42,994 bases of DNA from Candidatus Thalassarchaeum sp. (lineage in GTDB: Archaea > Thermoplasmatota > Poseidoniia > Poseidoniales > Thalassarchaeaceae). Numbering within the stretch: the stretch's first letter is position 1; each line of letters starts with the position of its first letter. Made by a program: the position numbers and the translations under genes. The notes under the pieces were generated by a model. That model had not been told where the DNA came from. It was given only the letters and a program-made list of their open reading frames with translations, and did no database searches. The stretch covers positions 1-42,994 of the forward strand of contig JAKUOA010000004.1 in assembly GCA_022451235.1 (NCBI GenBank), given 5' to 3'. This document shows, in pieces, positions 1 to 9,107 of this stretch.

Positions 1-1
1 T

Positions 2-3000
2 TATCTAGAGGAGGATCAGCGTGCAACGCGATTACTTCCAAAGCCAGAACGACCTAGACAATTGGATGGAGGTAATCTGATTTCTCCTTCATCTCAACGC
101 ATGAACTTGCAAGAATGGGGAGGTTTGCTCCCATCGGAGGTAGTCCTTCTGACATTCACGGTAGCCGCCGCGGACCAAATGAGGGATAAATTAAGGCAAA
201 AAATCGCTCGATTACGACCCGGTTCCTTCACCACTTCAAGCGATTATGACGCAGATCCGAGAATAACAAACGATGGATTTCCCGAACAATTGTTGATGTT
301 GTTAGAAGATGCTCCTATAGGCACCATTGACTCATTCTTCAATCAATTAGTGTCGCCATATCGTAGTTACCTTGGAGACGAATTCGGCGATGACGTTGTT
401 ACCGAATCCGAGATTTTACGAATAATCGAACAAAGCATCAACACACTTTGGAGACTACCTAATTCTGAAAATTTGTACGGCGACGCTGTAGATGCAGGAA
501 TTCCTTCCAATGATGTTGAAGCTGTTTTATCAGCCCGTGACAGAATAACACAACACTATTCTGGAAGAACTCGAGCGACCAATATTCTCAACCCAATAAT
601 ATCCAAATCGATATTTATTTCAGAGGGAGAAAGAGGTCTTTTGGGTCAAGATGGGAGAATAGATTCCGAACTATTGCAACAACGCCTCATGTCTTCTATT
701 AGGGCCGAAGACATCGAAGAGGTCACAATCAGTATACACTCGATTATCGAAGATTTCGTAGATTGTGTTCGAAGTTACCCCGGATTAGCGCCCAATGGTT
801 GGGGTGTAGGGACTCGAATGCATGCCCTATCATTACTCTCAGACGACGGACCTCCGGCTGATGATTGGGAGCGTTTGATTTGGCTCAGCAGGGTATTCAT
901 GTGCATCGTGGGTGGAAGACTACTCGAGGTAGAGAAGTGGAAACCCTTCCCAAGTGGAAAATTACCAGATCACCATACTTATCCATGGCGTCCTGGAATA
1001 GAATCTTTCTCAAAACTAGACGACCCCGACAAATCAAACGTCAGAGATATTTGGAAAGATTGTGAATCACGTGCTAGTAACACCCTCGGTTCAGAGGTTG
1101 GACAAAGGGTGAAACATCACTCTTTACTCGCGTTAATTCTAGATTCTAGAGAGGACACAATTATTCCAACAAATGCTCGATTTAACTTGACTCATCTTCC
1201 TCCGGAATTACCAGAACAACTTCCATTCGGAATAAGTCCCGAGTCGTATTCATTCAACATTGAATCCGAAGCGAGAAATCTCGATGATATTCGAATAATT
1301 CTACGAGGCTTAGCAGGTATCGTGAATGCTCTAAAGGAGAGGGAAGAGGTTCATGAGCATCGAGATATAGCCTTGTTAGCGGGTGATTTATTGCTAGATT
1401 CTTGTCCAAGAGTTTGCCGTACATTTTACCCAGAACCTCTAATTTCGGCTCTAGATTCAATTGGAGATAACACCTGGCGCGATGACCACATCCATGGTGC
1501 GTTTGTTGTCTTGGATGAAATGGAGACAAATCCAGAATTGGCAGGGGGCGCGGCTTCAAATTTAGCAGAAATACGCAGAGACCTAGACCACAGATACCAG
1601 ATATTACGACAAATTAGACGAAGGTATCGAGCTTTCATCATCGACGAGGCTCAAGACAACTCACCCCTGCAGTGGCGAATCCTGTCAAGACTTTGGGGTC
1701 CACGTGAGTTTGGAGAAAGTGATGACCTTAACGAACCAGATACAGACTGGCAGCCAACAATTTGCTATGTTGGCGACATGAAACAATCAATCTATGCATT
1801 CAGGCAAGCCGAAGTTGCTGCATTCAGACAATTCGCTCATCGACTTCGTTCGATAAACCGACACGAGTATGAGAATATCTCTGAGTTAACCCGAGAACCC
1901 GTTCTCCGGAGTAATGTCGCTAGTCGTGACCCAAGGTTCTCTCACGATAGTCAAATTGTACGTGCCTCTGAACTATTACAAGAGAATGCACGCAATCTAA
2001 CTGAATGGGTTAATTTCGAAACTACTGAAGGTATCACTTCACTCAGTCCAGAAGAGGTCACTGCTCGTTCAGAAGGTGAGATTTCACTCACTACGAATTA
2101 TAGGACCGATGGAGATATTCTACAGGTTATGAATGAATGGTGGGAAGACCTTTTCTCAGATAGACATCGTTTCTTCCCGGACGCAGATTACTATGCCTCA
2201 GCACAGCGTTTGCTACCCTCACCCACAAAAGAGAATAATCGTGGAACACTGGAATGGATTTGTCCCGTAATGAATGATGGGGATGAAAACCCTCCAACGG
2301 AATTGACCACTTACATCGATCCATTCGAGTCGGGTAAATCAGATTCTAACGAGCGTCAAGCAATGATGATTGCAAAGCGGATACAGGCAATGACTCAATG
2401 TCGAGAGACTAGGGTGATGCAGCCCGATGGAGATTGGGTTACAATTCCGGCACCAGAAGAGCCTGTGAGATATAGTGACATCATGGTACTAATGGCCACT
2501 CGCTCGAAGATTAGAGATGCTCTTGTTCGTCATCTAAGAGATCACAATATCCCCGTGCAAGCTGACCGAGAGGGTGGACTAATGCAACGACCAGTAATCT
2601 CCGATTTAGATGGGCTGATACAATTCATAGCTCGACCAAATAGCAGATTCGCTGCTGCTTGGGTCGCCCGCTCTACATTGATTGGAATGAGCGACGCAGA
2701 ATTACAATCATTCCTAGCTACAAGGCAAGACGAGAATTTGTTACACCGCCTCATAGAACACTGTCCAACGCCTAGACAGAGAGCGTTAGTACAGAGATGG
2801 ATTGACCTATCTTCTTCTGGAAGGATAATTGACTTACTCATTGAAACCGTCAATCAATCTGACTTGTTAACCGCTTATTGTGACGAAGGCTCGATTCAGG
2901 ATGTGGAGAGATTCATCGATGAGATTCGATTAATTTCAGAATCGGCCGGCCGTGATGCCATAGTAATAGCAGATCGTTTACGAGATCTGAGAGAGCAAAA

Positions 3001-3937
3001 AGGTCGTGCTCTTGAGGCGAAGAATATCCCAGAGAGGGACGCTGTTCAATTGATGACTATTCACAACTCCAAAGGCCTTGAATCAAAGGTAGTATTTGTC
3101 ACCGACTTATTTGGTAAAGGTATCATCACACTGACCAATGAATCACAATCAAGATTGATCGTCAGTCCTGAATTTTTCGCAGGACACCCTGCTCCATGGC
3201 CCGGCAGTGAGTATCCAATATCGGCAATGTGGGAACACGCAAAAAAAATCGCCCAAAAGAGGAAGAATGCTGAGGCTAGACGCTTGCTTTACGTCGCTGC
3301 AACTAGGGCTGAGGAGCATTTGGTAATCGTAGGTTCTCCAAACAACACAGATTGGCAAGAAGACTCAGGTTTACGTTTACCTTGGAGATATTCTGATACT
3401 CAAACCACTCTAGGACAAATGTGGGTCGAATCACTTAGGCAAGCCTCACACCGTAGAGGCGAACATTCTGAAGATTCACCTTGGTTATCTTCGGAAGATG
3501 ACAATCAACCTCATCCACTAAACTCAGAAAGAGGCCTTGATAGAATACTCAATCCTGCTTTACTTCATTATGATGGATGGCTAAGAGCCGAGCAAGAAGG
3601 CCGCCCGAAAATGGGCATCAATGTATACCACCACCCTGACTGTCTAATCAGCGAAAATATAGATGAAAATGTACTGCATTCTCCACTCGTACGCCAAACC
3701 ATGTTGCACGAAGCAGCAACTGAAGATAGGGTGGCTGAGATAGAAATAATCTCAAGGTTGGAAACAGGAGCAAGAATACGACTAGCACCTCATAGATTAT
3801 CTAAAATCGACTCCTGCCCTCGTCGGAATTGGTTTGAGACAAGAGGGGGGTTGAAACCAGACCCTATATCCTCCTCTAATCAACTACTCGACGAGGACAA
3901 CGATTCTCGTTCTGCTCCCCAACAGAATTGGGATTGA
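2..3937 (+). CDS. UvrD/AddA-type DNA helicase, 5'-truncated by the window edge
   Basis: This is a superfamily 1 ATP-dependent DNA helicase of the UvrD/RecB/AddA group, expected to act in double-strand-break end processing. The frame is open from base 2, so the start and the Walker A (GxGKT) segment lie outside the window. Visible motifs in order are Ia (LLTFTVAAADQM, near 146), II (IIDEAQD, near 1640), III (YVGDMKQSIYAFRQ, near 1767), V (LMTIHNSKGLES, near 3050) and VI (LLYVAATRAEEHL, near 3287). The last residues contain HRLSKIDSCPRRNWF, which matches the segment opening the Fe-S PD-(D/E)XK nuclease domain of AddB/RecB/Cas4-like proteins. The frame then stops at 3937, while the rest of that nuclease continues at once in another frame. 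I infer that this and the following ORF form one polypeptide. Helicase identity is secure; AddA versus a related archaeal or bacterial family is less certain. Confidence 0.9.
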   Translation, partial: YLEEDQRATRLLPKPERPRQLDGGNLISPSSQRMNLQEWGGLLPSEVVLLTFTVAAADQMRDKLRQKIARLRPGSFTTSSDYDADPRITNDGFPEQLLMLLEDAPIGTIDSFFNQLVSPYRSYLGDEFGDDVVTESEILRIIEQSINTLWRLPNSENLYGDAVDAGIPSNDVEAVLSARDRITQHYSGRTRATNILNPIISKSIFISEGERGLLGQDGRIDSELLQQRLMSSIRAEDIEEVTISIHSIIEDFVDCVRSYPGLAPNGWGVGTRMHALSLLSDDGPPADDWERLIWLSRVFMCIVGGRLLEVEKWKPFPSGKLPDHHTYPWRPGIESFSKLDDPDKSNVRDIWKDCESRASNTLGSEVGQRVKHHSLLALILDSREDTIIPTNARFNLTHLPPELPEQLPFGISPESYSFNIESEARNLDDIRIILRGLAGIVNALKEREEVHEHRDIALLAGDLLLDSCPRVCRTFYPEPLISALDSIGDNTWRDDHIHGAFVVLDEMETNPELAGGAASNLAEIRRDLDHRYQILRQIRRRYRAFIIDEAQDNSPLQWRILSRLWGPREFGESDDLNEPDTDWQPTICYVGDMKQSIYAFRQAEVAAFRQFAHRLRSINRHEYENISELTREPVLRSNVASRDPRFSHDSQIVRASELLQENARNLTEWVNFETTEGITSLSPEEVTARSEGEISLTTNYRTDGDILQVMNEWWEDLFSDRHRFFPDADYYASAQRLLPSPTKENNRGTLEWICPVMNDGDENPPTELTTYIDPFESGKSDSNERQAMMIAKRIQAMTQCRETRVMQPDGDWVTIPAPEEPVRYSDIMVLMATRSKIRDALVRHLRDHNIPVQADREGGLMQRPVISDLDGLIQFIARPNSRFAAAWVARSTLIGMSDAELQSFLATRQDENLLHRLIEHCPTPRQRALVQRWIDLSSSGRIIDLLIETVNQSDLLTAYCDEGSIQDVERFIDEIRLISESAGRDAIVIADRLRDLREQKGRALEAKNIPERDAVQLMTIHNSKGLESKVVFVTDLFGKGIITLTNESQSRLIVSPEFFAGHPAPWPGSEYPISAMWEHAKKIAQKRKNAEARRLLYVAATRAEEHLVIVGSPNNTDWQEDSGLRLPWRYSDTQTTLGQMWVESLRQASHRRGEHSEDSPWLSSEDDNQPHPLNSERGLDRILNPALLHYDGWLRAEQEGRPKMGINVYHHPDCLISENIDENVLHSPLVRQTMLHEAATEDRVAEIEIISRLETGARIRLAPHRLSKIDSCPRRNWFETRGGLKPDPISSSNQLLDEDNDSRSAPQQNWD
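3880..3937 (+). other. Frame-change zone (-1) joining helicase and nuclease frames
   Basis: Both frames are open here: the nuclease frame opens after a TAA at 3877-3879, and the helicase frame closes with TGA at 3935-3937. A C4 run at 3917-3920 lies inside. Adding one C would join the frames and give ...SAPPTELGLIVHRMFE, which fits the nuclease family pattern around the conserved His. This could be an assembly or sequencing deletion, a genuine mutation, or programmed -1 frameshifting. No classical slippery heptamer was seen. Confidence 0.6.
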
Positions 3938-4842
3938 TTGTACACAGGATGTTTGAGGTTGGAATTGGTAACCCCGGCCCAGTAGGTGATCAACCATCAA
4001 AACCTCTTCCAACAACCTGGGCAACTCCTGTTGATAGTCGCTTATTGGATTATGAATTGATGGACGAAGTATTCTCAGAATTGCTACCAATGGGAGTTGA
4101 TGTCGAGAAAACTACAGAGATTGTTGCATTGATTTTGCAGAGAATTGAAGCAGGTCATATTGGAAGATTATCAAATGCAGAAATTATCGGAGGCGAAAGG
4201 GTTGAGGGATTACGAACTGAATATCCATTCACCATTTCAAATTCAATCTTCTTCGATTCTGTATCTCGAACTAGATGGGCGCCTGATGGCCAACAAAACC
4301 TCGCCCAAATTGAAAACGCATTTGTCGATATGGATGGTTCAATCGACCTCGTATTATGTTCAACTCACGAAGATGGTTCCTCTTCGATTCGCCCAATTGA
4401 TCTGAAAACCGAACAGGCGGAGACTGTATTATCTGGCTCAGGAAAATTAGTCGATGCTTACGGAAACACCTCTACTTCACCCGCCAATGATGCAGAACTG
4501 GATATGTTGGAACATCACCGATTACAACTTGCATTGTATCACCGAGCCTTGGAGAAGATGGAGGCCGGACGGCCAGAAGGGCAGCGACGTCGAGTAGAGA
4601 GGCCGGCAATTCTTGTCGGTGTTTCTGGTCGTCTAGTAATTTATCCTGAAGAAATGTTCGCAGCAGCACAATCGGACTTAGATGAAATTCTTGCAACTGC
4701 TGCGCGTATGGAGTTGGCCACAGAATTGCCATTAGCAGAATTCCAAAGAAGACCTGCAACAGAGGCCCATGTATGCAAAATATGTCCGTTCAGTCGAGGA
4801 GATTTGCCAATATGTGGTCCTCTCCCAGAACTCAGCACTTAA
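3928..4842 (+). CDS. PD-(D/E)XK nuclease C-terminal part of the helicase-nuclease, different frame
   Basis: This ORF holds the RecB/AddB-type exonuclease core. Its start region reads GLIVHRMFE, the conserved G..vH...E segment. It continues with the catalytic Asp in DGSIDLVL, the D-x-K element RPIDLKT, the QxxxY motif LQLALYHRAL, and C-x2-C-x9-C near the C-terminus (Cys codons at 4774, 4783 and 4813). With the single Cys codon at 3815 in the upstream ORF, this gives the four-cysteine Fe-S arrangement of AddB/Cas4 nucleases. The family spacing of the last three is usually C-x2-C-x5-C, so the last gap is longer here. The reading frame is open from 3880; possible independent starts are TTG 3928 or ATG 3949, neither with a convincing ribosome-binding site. 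Alone it would lack the first cysteine, so it is best read as the C-terminal part of the preceding gene. Confidence 0.8.
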   Translation: MGLIVHRMFEVGIGNPGPVGDQPSKPLPTTWATPVDSRLLDYELMDEVFSELLPMGVDVEKTTEIVALILQRIEAGHIGRLSNAEIIGGERVEGLRTEYPFTISNSIFFDSVSRTRWAPDGQQNLAQIENAFVDMDGSIDLVLCSTHEDGSSSIRPIDLKTEQAETVLSGSGKLVDAYGNTSTSPANDAELDMLEHHRLQLALYHRALEKMEAGRPEGQRRRVERPAILVGVSGRLVIYPEEMFAAAQSDLDEILATAARMELATELPLAEFQRRPATEAHVCKICPFSRGDLPICGPLPELST

Positions 4843-4912
4843 CCCAATTTTGAATAAAATAGCGAGCCATCTGCGGGGAATAATCCATTTGCCTAAGTGA
4901 TAACCCGAGTCC

Positions 4913-6325
4913 ATGGCCGCAGATCTAAATAGCATGGTAGAGAATGCCGAGAGGATTTGGGAAGAGTCAATTCTTCCTAGCCTTGGAGAATTTATCGAGA
5001 TTCATGCCTTATCGCCAATGTTTGAGCCAAATTGGGATGAATTAGGAGAATTGCAGGCTACAATCGATTTATTCTGCTCATGGTTAGATAATCAGGGAAT
5101 TCAGGGTATGAGTTACAAGGTTCATCGAATCGAGGATCGTACTCCTGTGCTTTTGGTGACTGTAGAAGGCACTGGAAGTGGCGAGGTACTATTCTATTCT
5201 CACTTAGATAAGCAACCTAGCCGACCCCACCTTTGGTCCGAAGGTCTACATCCACTCAATGCCGTTAGACGAGACCCTTTCCTGTTTGGTCGAGGGTCGG
5301 TTGACGATGGTTACGGTGGTTATCTATGTGTAACAGCAATTCGGCTTTTGCAAGAGGCTGGAATCCCTCACCCAAAGGCCACCTTTCTAATTGAGACCTG
5401 TGAGGAATCCGGCTCATTTGATCTACCTCCTTACCTAGACGCGTTAACCGAGGACTTGGGTAATCCCGACCTAATCGTGGTTCTCGACAGCGGAGGGCCA
5501 AGTTACGAGCACATTTGGGTAACCGAGGCACTGCGAGGTCTTGTTGCTGGAAATCTAAGTGCTCGAGTCTCTCATGAAGGAGTACATTCTGGGATGTCTG
5601 GAGGGGCAATTCCATCTTCGTTTAGGATACAGCGAATGCTTCTTGACAGAGTTGAAAACTCAAAGACAGGCGAGGTCCTAATTCCAGAAATGCATGTTCA
5701 AATTTCTGAAAAAATAAAACGAGAAGCAGTAGCCCTAGGAGAAATACTCGGAGATGAATTATGGACATCTTTGCCTGTTGTCGAGACTCTCGAAGCCCAG
5801 TCAAAAGAATCTAGTGAGATGCTATTGGATATCAATTGGAGACCGGCTCTTTCGATTATTGGAGCAGATGGTATACCTCCAGTACAGACCGCAGGAAATG
5901 TTCTGCGGACAAATACAGACTTGAAACTCAGTTTCCGAATTCCACCAGGGGTGAAAGCGGATGAAGTTCAAGAGATTCTAAAGCAGGTTCTAGAGGAAAA
6001 TCCACCGTACGGTGCAGAAGTGACTTACAAGCCCACCGAACCTGCCGATGGCTTCCATGCGCCTCCCTTGCACGAAGGGGTTGCTTCGGCTCTTGAATCC
6101 GCCAGTATGCACCTAACAGGACAACCGCCGATGGCTACTTGGATTGGGGGGACAATTCCATTCATGGCGATGATTCAGGGTAAATATCCTGAAGCTTGCT
6201 TCCTTTGTACTGGGTCATCAGGCCCGGGCAATAATGCACACGGCCCCGATGAGAAATTGCACATACCCCATTCAAAGCGACTGAACGTTGCACTGGCAGC
6301 CGCAATTGCGGCGCTCTGTGAATGA
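4913..6325 (+). CDS. M20-family metallopeptidase (dipeptidase/deacylase type)
   Basis: This is a zinc-dependent cytoplasmic peptidase or amidohydrolase of family M20 (carnosinase, ArgE, DapE and relatives), 470 residues and full length. Visible metal and catalytic residues are H97-x-D99 in YSHLDKQP, D131/D132 in GRGSVDDGYGGY, the general-base pair E164-E165 in ETCEESG, an Asp in VVLDSGGP, and H443 in NNAHGPDE near the end. An insertion between about residues 200 and 370 corresponds to the lid/dimerisation domain. The start ATG sits about 70 bases after the nuclease stop and has no obvious Shine-Dalgarno, so the transcript may be leaderless. The substrate cannot be told from sequence; it could hydrolyse dipeptides or N-acyl amino acids. 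Confidence 0.9.
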   Translation: MAADLNSMVENAERIWEESILPSLGEFIEIHALSPMFEPNWDELGELQATIDLFCSWLDNQGIQGMSYKVHRIEDRTPVLLVTVEGTGSGEVLFYSHLDKQPSRPHLWSEGLHPLNAVRRDPFLFGRGSVDDGYGGYLCVTAIRLLQEAGIPHPKATFLIETCEESGSFDLPPYLDALTEDLGNPDLIVVLDSGGPSYEHIWVTEALRGLVAGNLSARVSHEGVHSGMSGGAIPSSFRIQRMLLDRVENSKTGEVLIPEMHVQISEKIKREAVALGEILGDELWTSLPVVETLEAQSKESSEMLLDINWRPALSIIGADGIPPVQTAGNVLRTNTDLKLSFRIPPGVKADEVQEILKQVLEENPPYGAEVTYKPTEPADGFHAPPLHEGVASALESASMHLTGQPPMATWIGGTIPFMAMIQGKYPEACFLCTGSSGPGNNAHGPDEKLHIPHSKRLNVALAAAIAALCE

Positions 6326-6395
6326 TTTTCCTGATATTTCAAACTCAAATTTGGATATTCTAAGTGCGGTCTAGGATGATATTCAATCCGCCGAA

Positions 6396-6407
6396 GTTAA
6401 AGCAGGG
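6396..6407 (+). promoter_or_regulatory. Candidate TATA/BRE element (GTTAAAGCAGGG)
   Basis: This A/T core followed by GGG lies about 30 bases upstream of the coiled-coil gene start. It resembles the GCTYAAA elements seen before other genes in this window. It is a pattern match only. Confidence 0.3.
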
Positions 6408-6436
6408 CGGAGTTTCGAGGGATATGAGGTGCGCTG

Positions 6437-7072
6437 ATGAGCGATGAAGAAGTCAATGATTCCCCCGATCTTCAAATCCGCCAATTGGAGGAAGATTTGA
6501 CCAAGGAGAAAGACCGACTCGAGAAACTATACGCCGGTTATACAGCCCTCAAAGACACCTCCGATGAAAAGGATGCAACCATCGATGTTCTAGAGCGTCA
6601 GATGATCGATAAAGAGATTGAGATGGAGGGTCTTCAAGAACTTCTTTCAGACAAGGACAATCGTATCAGAGATCTCGAATTAGATGGCGCAAAGAATTCA
6701 CAACGAGTAAAGCATCTCGAGCCTGAACTACAGAAAATGGAAGAGATGTACAGCCGTGAATCGGCTCGTTTAGGTAGAGTATTCGAGGTCGCTGAAGACC
6801 TTGACGAAGCTCTACGGGTGGCCAAGGCACAATTGACTGCTAGAGATGATTGGTATGCTCAGCACATGAGACTATTCGAAGACCTAAGTCAAGCGATTCA
6901 GACGCGATATGACATGATTGATACAGCGATTGAAGCAATTCGCGAGCAGGAACTCAAACAGGCAACATTCCGCGAGAGAATGGATGAAACTCTCGAGGCG
7001 GCTGCAGATGCGGCTGAAGAAATGGCCAAAGAAGCAGCCGAAGAAACTCAGGAAGAAGTCGACGACGAATGA
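6437..7072 (+). CDS. Coiled-coil protein of unknown function
   Basis: This is a 211-residue soluble acidic protein. Residues from about 12 to 120 show continuous heptad-like patterns rich in E, K, L and D. A less charged middle part (about 120-165) follows, then a second helical stretch ending in a very acidic, alanine-rich tail (EEMAKEAAEETQEEVDDE). There is no signal peptide and no membrane segment. A ribosome-binding-like GAGGTG sits just upstream of the ATG, and the gene has its own upstream gap of about 110 bases. The architecture is that of a structural or scaffolding coiled coil. No family was recognised, and similarity to SMC or prefoldin proteins would be only compositional. Confidence 0.8.
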   Translation: MSDEEVNDSPDLQIRQLEEDLTKEKDRLEKLYAGYTALKDTSDEKDATIDVLERQMIDKEIEMEGLQELLSDKDNRIRDLELDGAKNSQRVKHLEPELQKMEEMYSRESARLGRVFEVAEDLDEALRVAKAQLTARDDWYAQHMRLFEDLSQAIQTRYDMIDTAIEAIREQELKQATFRERMDETLEAAADAAEEMAKEAAEETQEEVDDE

Positions 7073-7076
7073 TTTC

Positions 7077-7802
7077 TCATTCGGGTTTAGTTCCGTCAGC
7101 TAGGCGTATGCATTTTGCTGGTACTCCACCCCATACTTCTCCGGCTGGGATATCAGTCCATTTTGGTAAAACTGCCCGATTAGCAACGACTGCTCCTTCA
7201 CCGATTGTACATCCAGGTTGAACAGTCGAGTTTCCTCCAATTAGGGCACCATTTCCTATTTTTACGGGGGCCATAACCAACTCTCCTTTCTCTACCAAAT
7301 GGGCGTTAATGATTGCATTTCCTCCGATTACTACACCATCCCCTAGGACAACTGATCCAGCATCATTTAGATGGGGGGAATTAATCTGACAACCGGCACC
7401 AATCTTCGCGCCTGCCATGCGATAGTAAATCGTACCAACAAAAGAAGGAACTAAGATTGGCAAGAATAGTATCGCAACTCTATGGAATACCATTGACCAA
7501 GCCCATTGAATTGTAACAAATGAACGAAGAGGGTATCTGCCTGGCTCTAGCCGAGGCCGGAATAATCCACCTAGCAATCCCGACATCAATACTAGGGTAA
7601 TTCCCCAAATCACACAAGCTAATCCTAGAGATATACCAGTGCCGACTAATTCCAACCAATTTGCTTGGTCAACTAGGTATGCCCTAGCCTCAAGAAACAT
7701 CCAAACACCAGGGATAGAGGCAATTCCAACAATAATTCCAAGGAATGGAATAATCAGAAAAGTCAACAAATTTTGAACAACCTCAAACGACTTCAGGTGC
7801 AC
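7077..7802 (-). CDS. Membrane-linked hexapeptide-repeat acyltransferase
   Basis: This 241-residue protein has two or three hydrophobic N-terminal segments (about 10-35, 50-75 and 100-125) followed by a left-handed beta-helix domain. The hexapeptide pattern ([LIV]-G-x4) repeats from about residue 130 onward: AKIGAGCQI, GSVVLGDGVVIGGNAII, VKIGNGALIGGNSTV, CTIGEGAVVANRAVL. It ends with the G-VPAK-I signature typical of acyltransferases of the LacA/CysE/NeuD type. The likely role is O- or N-acetylation of a surface sugar or lipid precursor at the membrane. It starts with GTG, opposite-facing to the radical SAM gene, with about 80 bases between them. It converges with the coiled-coil gene across 4 bases. 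The substrate is unknown. Confidence 0.8.
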   Translation of the reverse strand: MHLKSFEVVQNLLTFLIIPFLGIIVGIASIPGVWMFLEARAYLVDQANWLELVGTGISLGLACVIWGITLVLMSGLLGGLFRPRLEPGRYPLRSFVTIQWAWSMVFHRVAILFLPILVPSFVGTIYYRMAGAKIGAGCQINSPHLNDAGSVVLGDGVVIGGNAIINAHLVEKGELVMAPVKIGNGALIGGNSTVQPGCTIGEGAVVANRAVLPKWTDIPAGEVWGGVPAKCIRLADGTKPE

Positions 7803-7883
7803 ACCCCGCCTTTGGTCTCGGTGAGTCAGTCATCAATTTTGGCCTGTCGGCAGAATCAAGACATTACTGAATGCCGACATAAT

Positions 7884-9017
7884 ATGGCTCAGGCTTGTGG
7901 CATGCTAGGCGATGGTTCACCTACGGTGAAAATCCACCATCTAGTCAAAGCACCAGAAAATACAGCTGAGTCTATTGCACGTCGCGAATCTTGGGACGCA
8001 AAGAAGCCGGCGACGGTCTATGTAACGCCTGAGCGAATGCCAGACGGAACACCCTGTCAAGCAGCAACGGTAATCTTGCGTACTCGTGGCTGTGCTTGGT
8101 GGTGGAAATCGGGTTGTACTTTCTGTGGCTACTTCAACGATGTTCGCGATGACATAACTACAGATGACCTGTTTGCTCAGTGGGAGGATGCAAAAAATCA
8201 GACTAATGATTTCGAAGGATGCTCTATGGTCAAGGTGTATACATCAGGCACCTTCTTTGAGGATCAAGAGAATCCAGTAGAATGGCAACAGCACGTTCTG
8301 AAAGAGACGCATGATATGGGGTTACATCTTGTAGTCGAAGCCCAAGCCCACATGTGCAAGCCAGAGAAATTAGAGTTCCTTGCTAAGCATCATCCAGGAT
8401 GTACTGTAGCCATTGGGCTTGAGGCCTACGATGACGCAGTACTTCGGTTTCATGTCAACAAAGGTTTCTCCACAAAAACATGGAGGAAGGCCGTAGAAGA
8501 TCTTCGAAGAAACAACCTTCGCGTCAAAACCTATCTGATTTTCAAGCCTCCATTTATGAGTGAAGGCGATGCATTGAATCACACATCGAAGTGGCTTGTC
8601 GATGTCGCGCCACTTTCCGATGAAGTATCAATAAATCCAATGAATATACAGAATCGAACAATTGTCGACCGATTGTTCAGGAATCGAGAATACCGCCCTC
8701 CATGGCTATGGTCTCTAATCGAAATGATTCAACGTACTCACGAAGAGACGGCAGAACACGACTCTCGTATTATCGTACATCCAACTGCAGGAGGAAAGAT
8801 TCGTGGAGCCCACAATTGTGGTTCTTGCGACAAACATGTAGTCGCTGCTATCGAACGATACTCGGTTTCTCGAAATCTAGCTGAATTCAAAGGATTAGAA
8901 TGCGAATGCAAAGCGATTTGGAGAGCAGAGATCGCCTCTGACCTCAGTCTCCCCACTCCTCTCGGCACTGGTCGAGATAGGCGTGGCAACCGCGTAGACC
9001 TAATGCGCGCTCCTTGA
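7884..9017 (+). CDS. raSEA: Archaeosine biosynthesis radical SAM protein RaSEA
   Basis: This belongs to the archaeal radical-SAM family (TIGR01210 type, MJ1487-like), the partner of ArcS in converting the lysine adduct of preQ0 to archaeosine at tRNA position 15. From the ATG at 7884 it is 377 residues. The cluster-binding segment is RGCAWWWKSGCTFCGYFND, with cysteines C70, C78 and C81, the C-x7-C-x2-C spacing characteristic of this family rather than plain C-x3-C-x2-C. VKVYTSGTFF and VAIGLEAYDD are further core strands, and the C-terminus holds extra cysteines (NCGSCDK, CECK). An upstream TTG at 7773 would overlap the divergent acyltransferase and adds a segment unlike the family, so 7884 is preferred. 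ArcS itself is not in the window. Confidence 0.88.
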   Translation: MAQACGMLGDGSPTVKIHHLVKAPENTAESIARRESWDAKKPATVYVTPERMPDGTPCQAATVILRTRGCAWWWKSGCTFCGYFNDVRDDITTDDLFAQWEDAKNQTNDFEGCSMVKVYTSGTFFEDQENPVEWQQHVLKETHDMGLHLVVEAQAHMCKPEKLEFLAKHHPGCTVAIGLEAYDDAVLRFHVNKGFSTKTWRKAVEDLRRNNLRVKTYLIFKPPFMSEGDALNHTSKWLVDVAPLSDEVSINPMNIQNRTIVDRLFRNREYRPPWLWSLIEMIQRTHEETAEHDSRIIVHPTAGGKIRGAHNCGSCDKHVVAAIERYSVSRNLAEFKGLECECKAIWRAEIASDLSLPTPLGTGRDRRGNRVDLMRAP

Positions 9018-9040
9018 GGTGAGGGACTACGTCCCTCGCC
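9018..9040 (+). other. Perfect hairpin right after the RaSEA stop codon
   Basis: GGTGAGGGAC and GTCCCTCGCC pair as a 10-bp stem (one G-T pair) around a TAC loop, beginning on the base after the stop codon. No T-run follows, so it may be a terminator, an RNA 3'-end stabiliser or a processing signal. A second weaker hairpin (GTCCAC/GTGGAC, 9075-9094) lies downstream. Confidence 0.55.
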
Positions 9041-9043
9041 CAA

Positions 9044-9053
9044 CGCTTAAGGG
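9044..9053 (+). promoter_or_regulatory. Candidate promoter element (CGCTTAAGGG)
   Basis: This element, similar to others in the window, lies about 55 bases upstream of the small membrane protein gene, where a promoter for the two-gene membrane unit would be expected. Confidence 0.3.
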
Positions 9054-9107
9054 CGAATCTTCAGTGGTCCACCCGTCCACGATGTGTTGTGGACTAGTGG
9101 TGTCTAA

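Noticed and set aside
3845..3850. G6 homopolymer as the site of the helicase-nuclease frame change
   Set aside because: A shift here would put translation into the nuclease frame before the TAA at 3877-3879, so the frame change must lie after 3879; the C4 run at 3917-3920 fits better.
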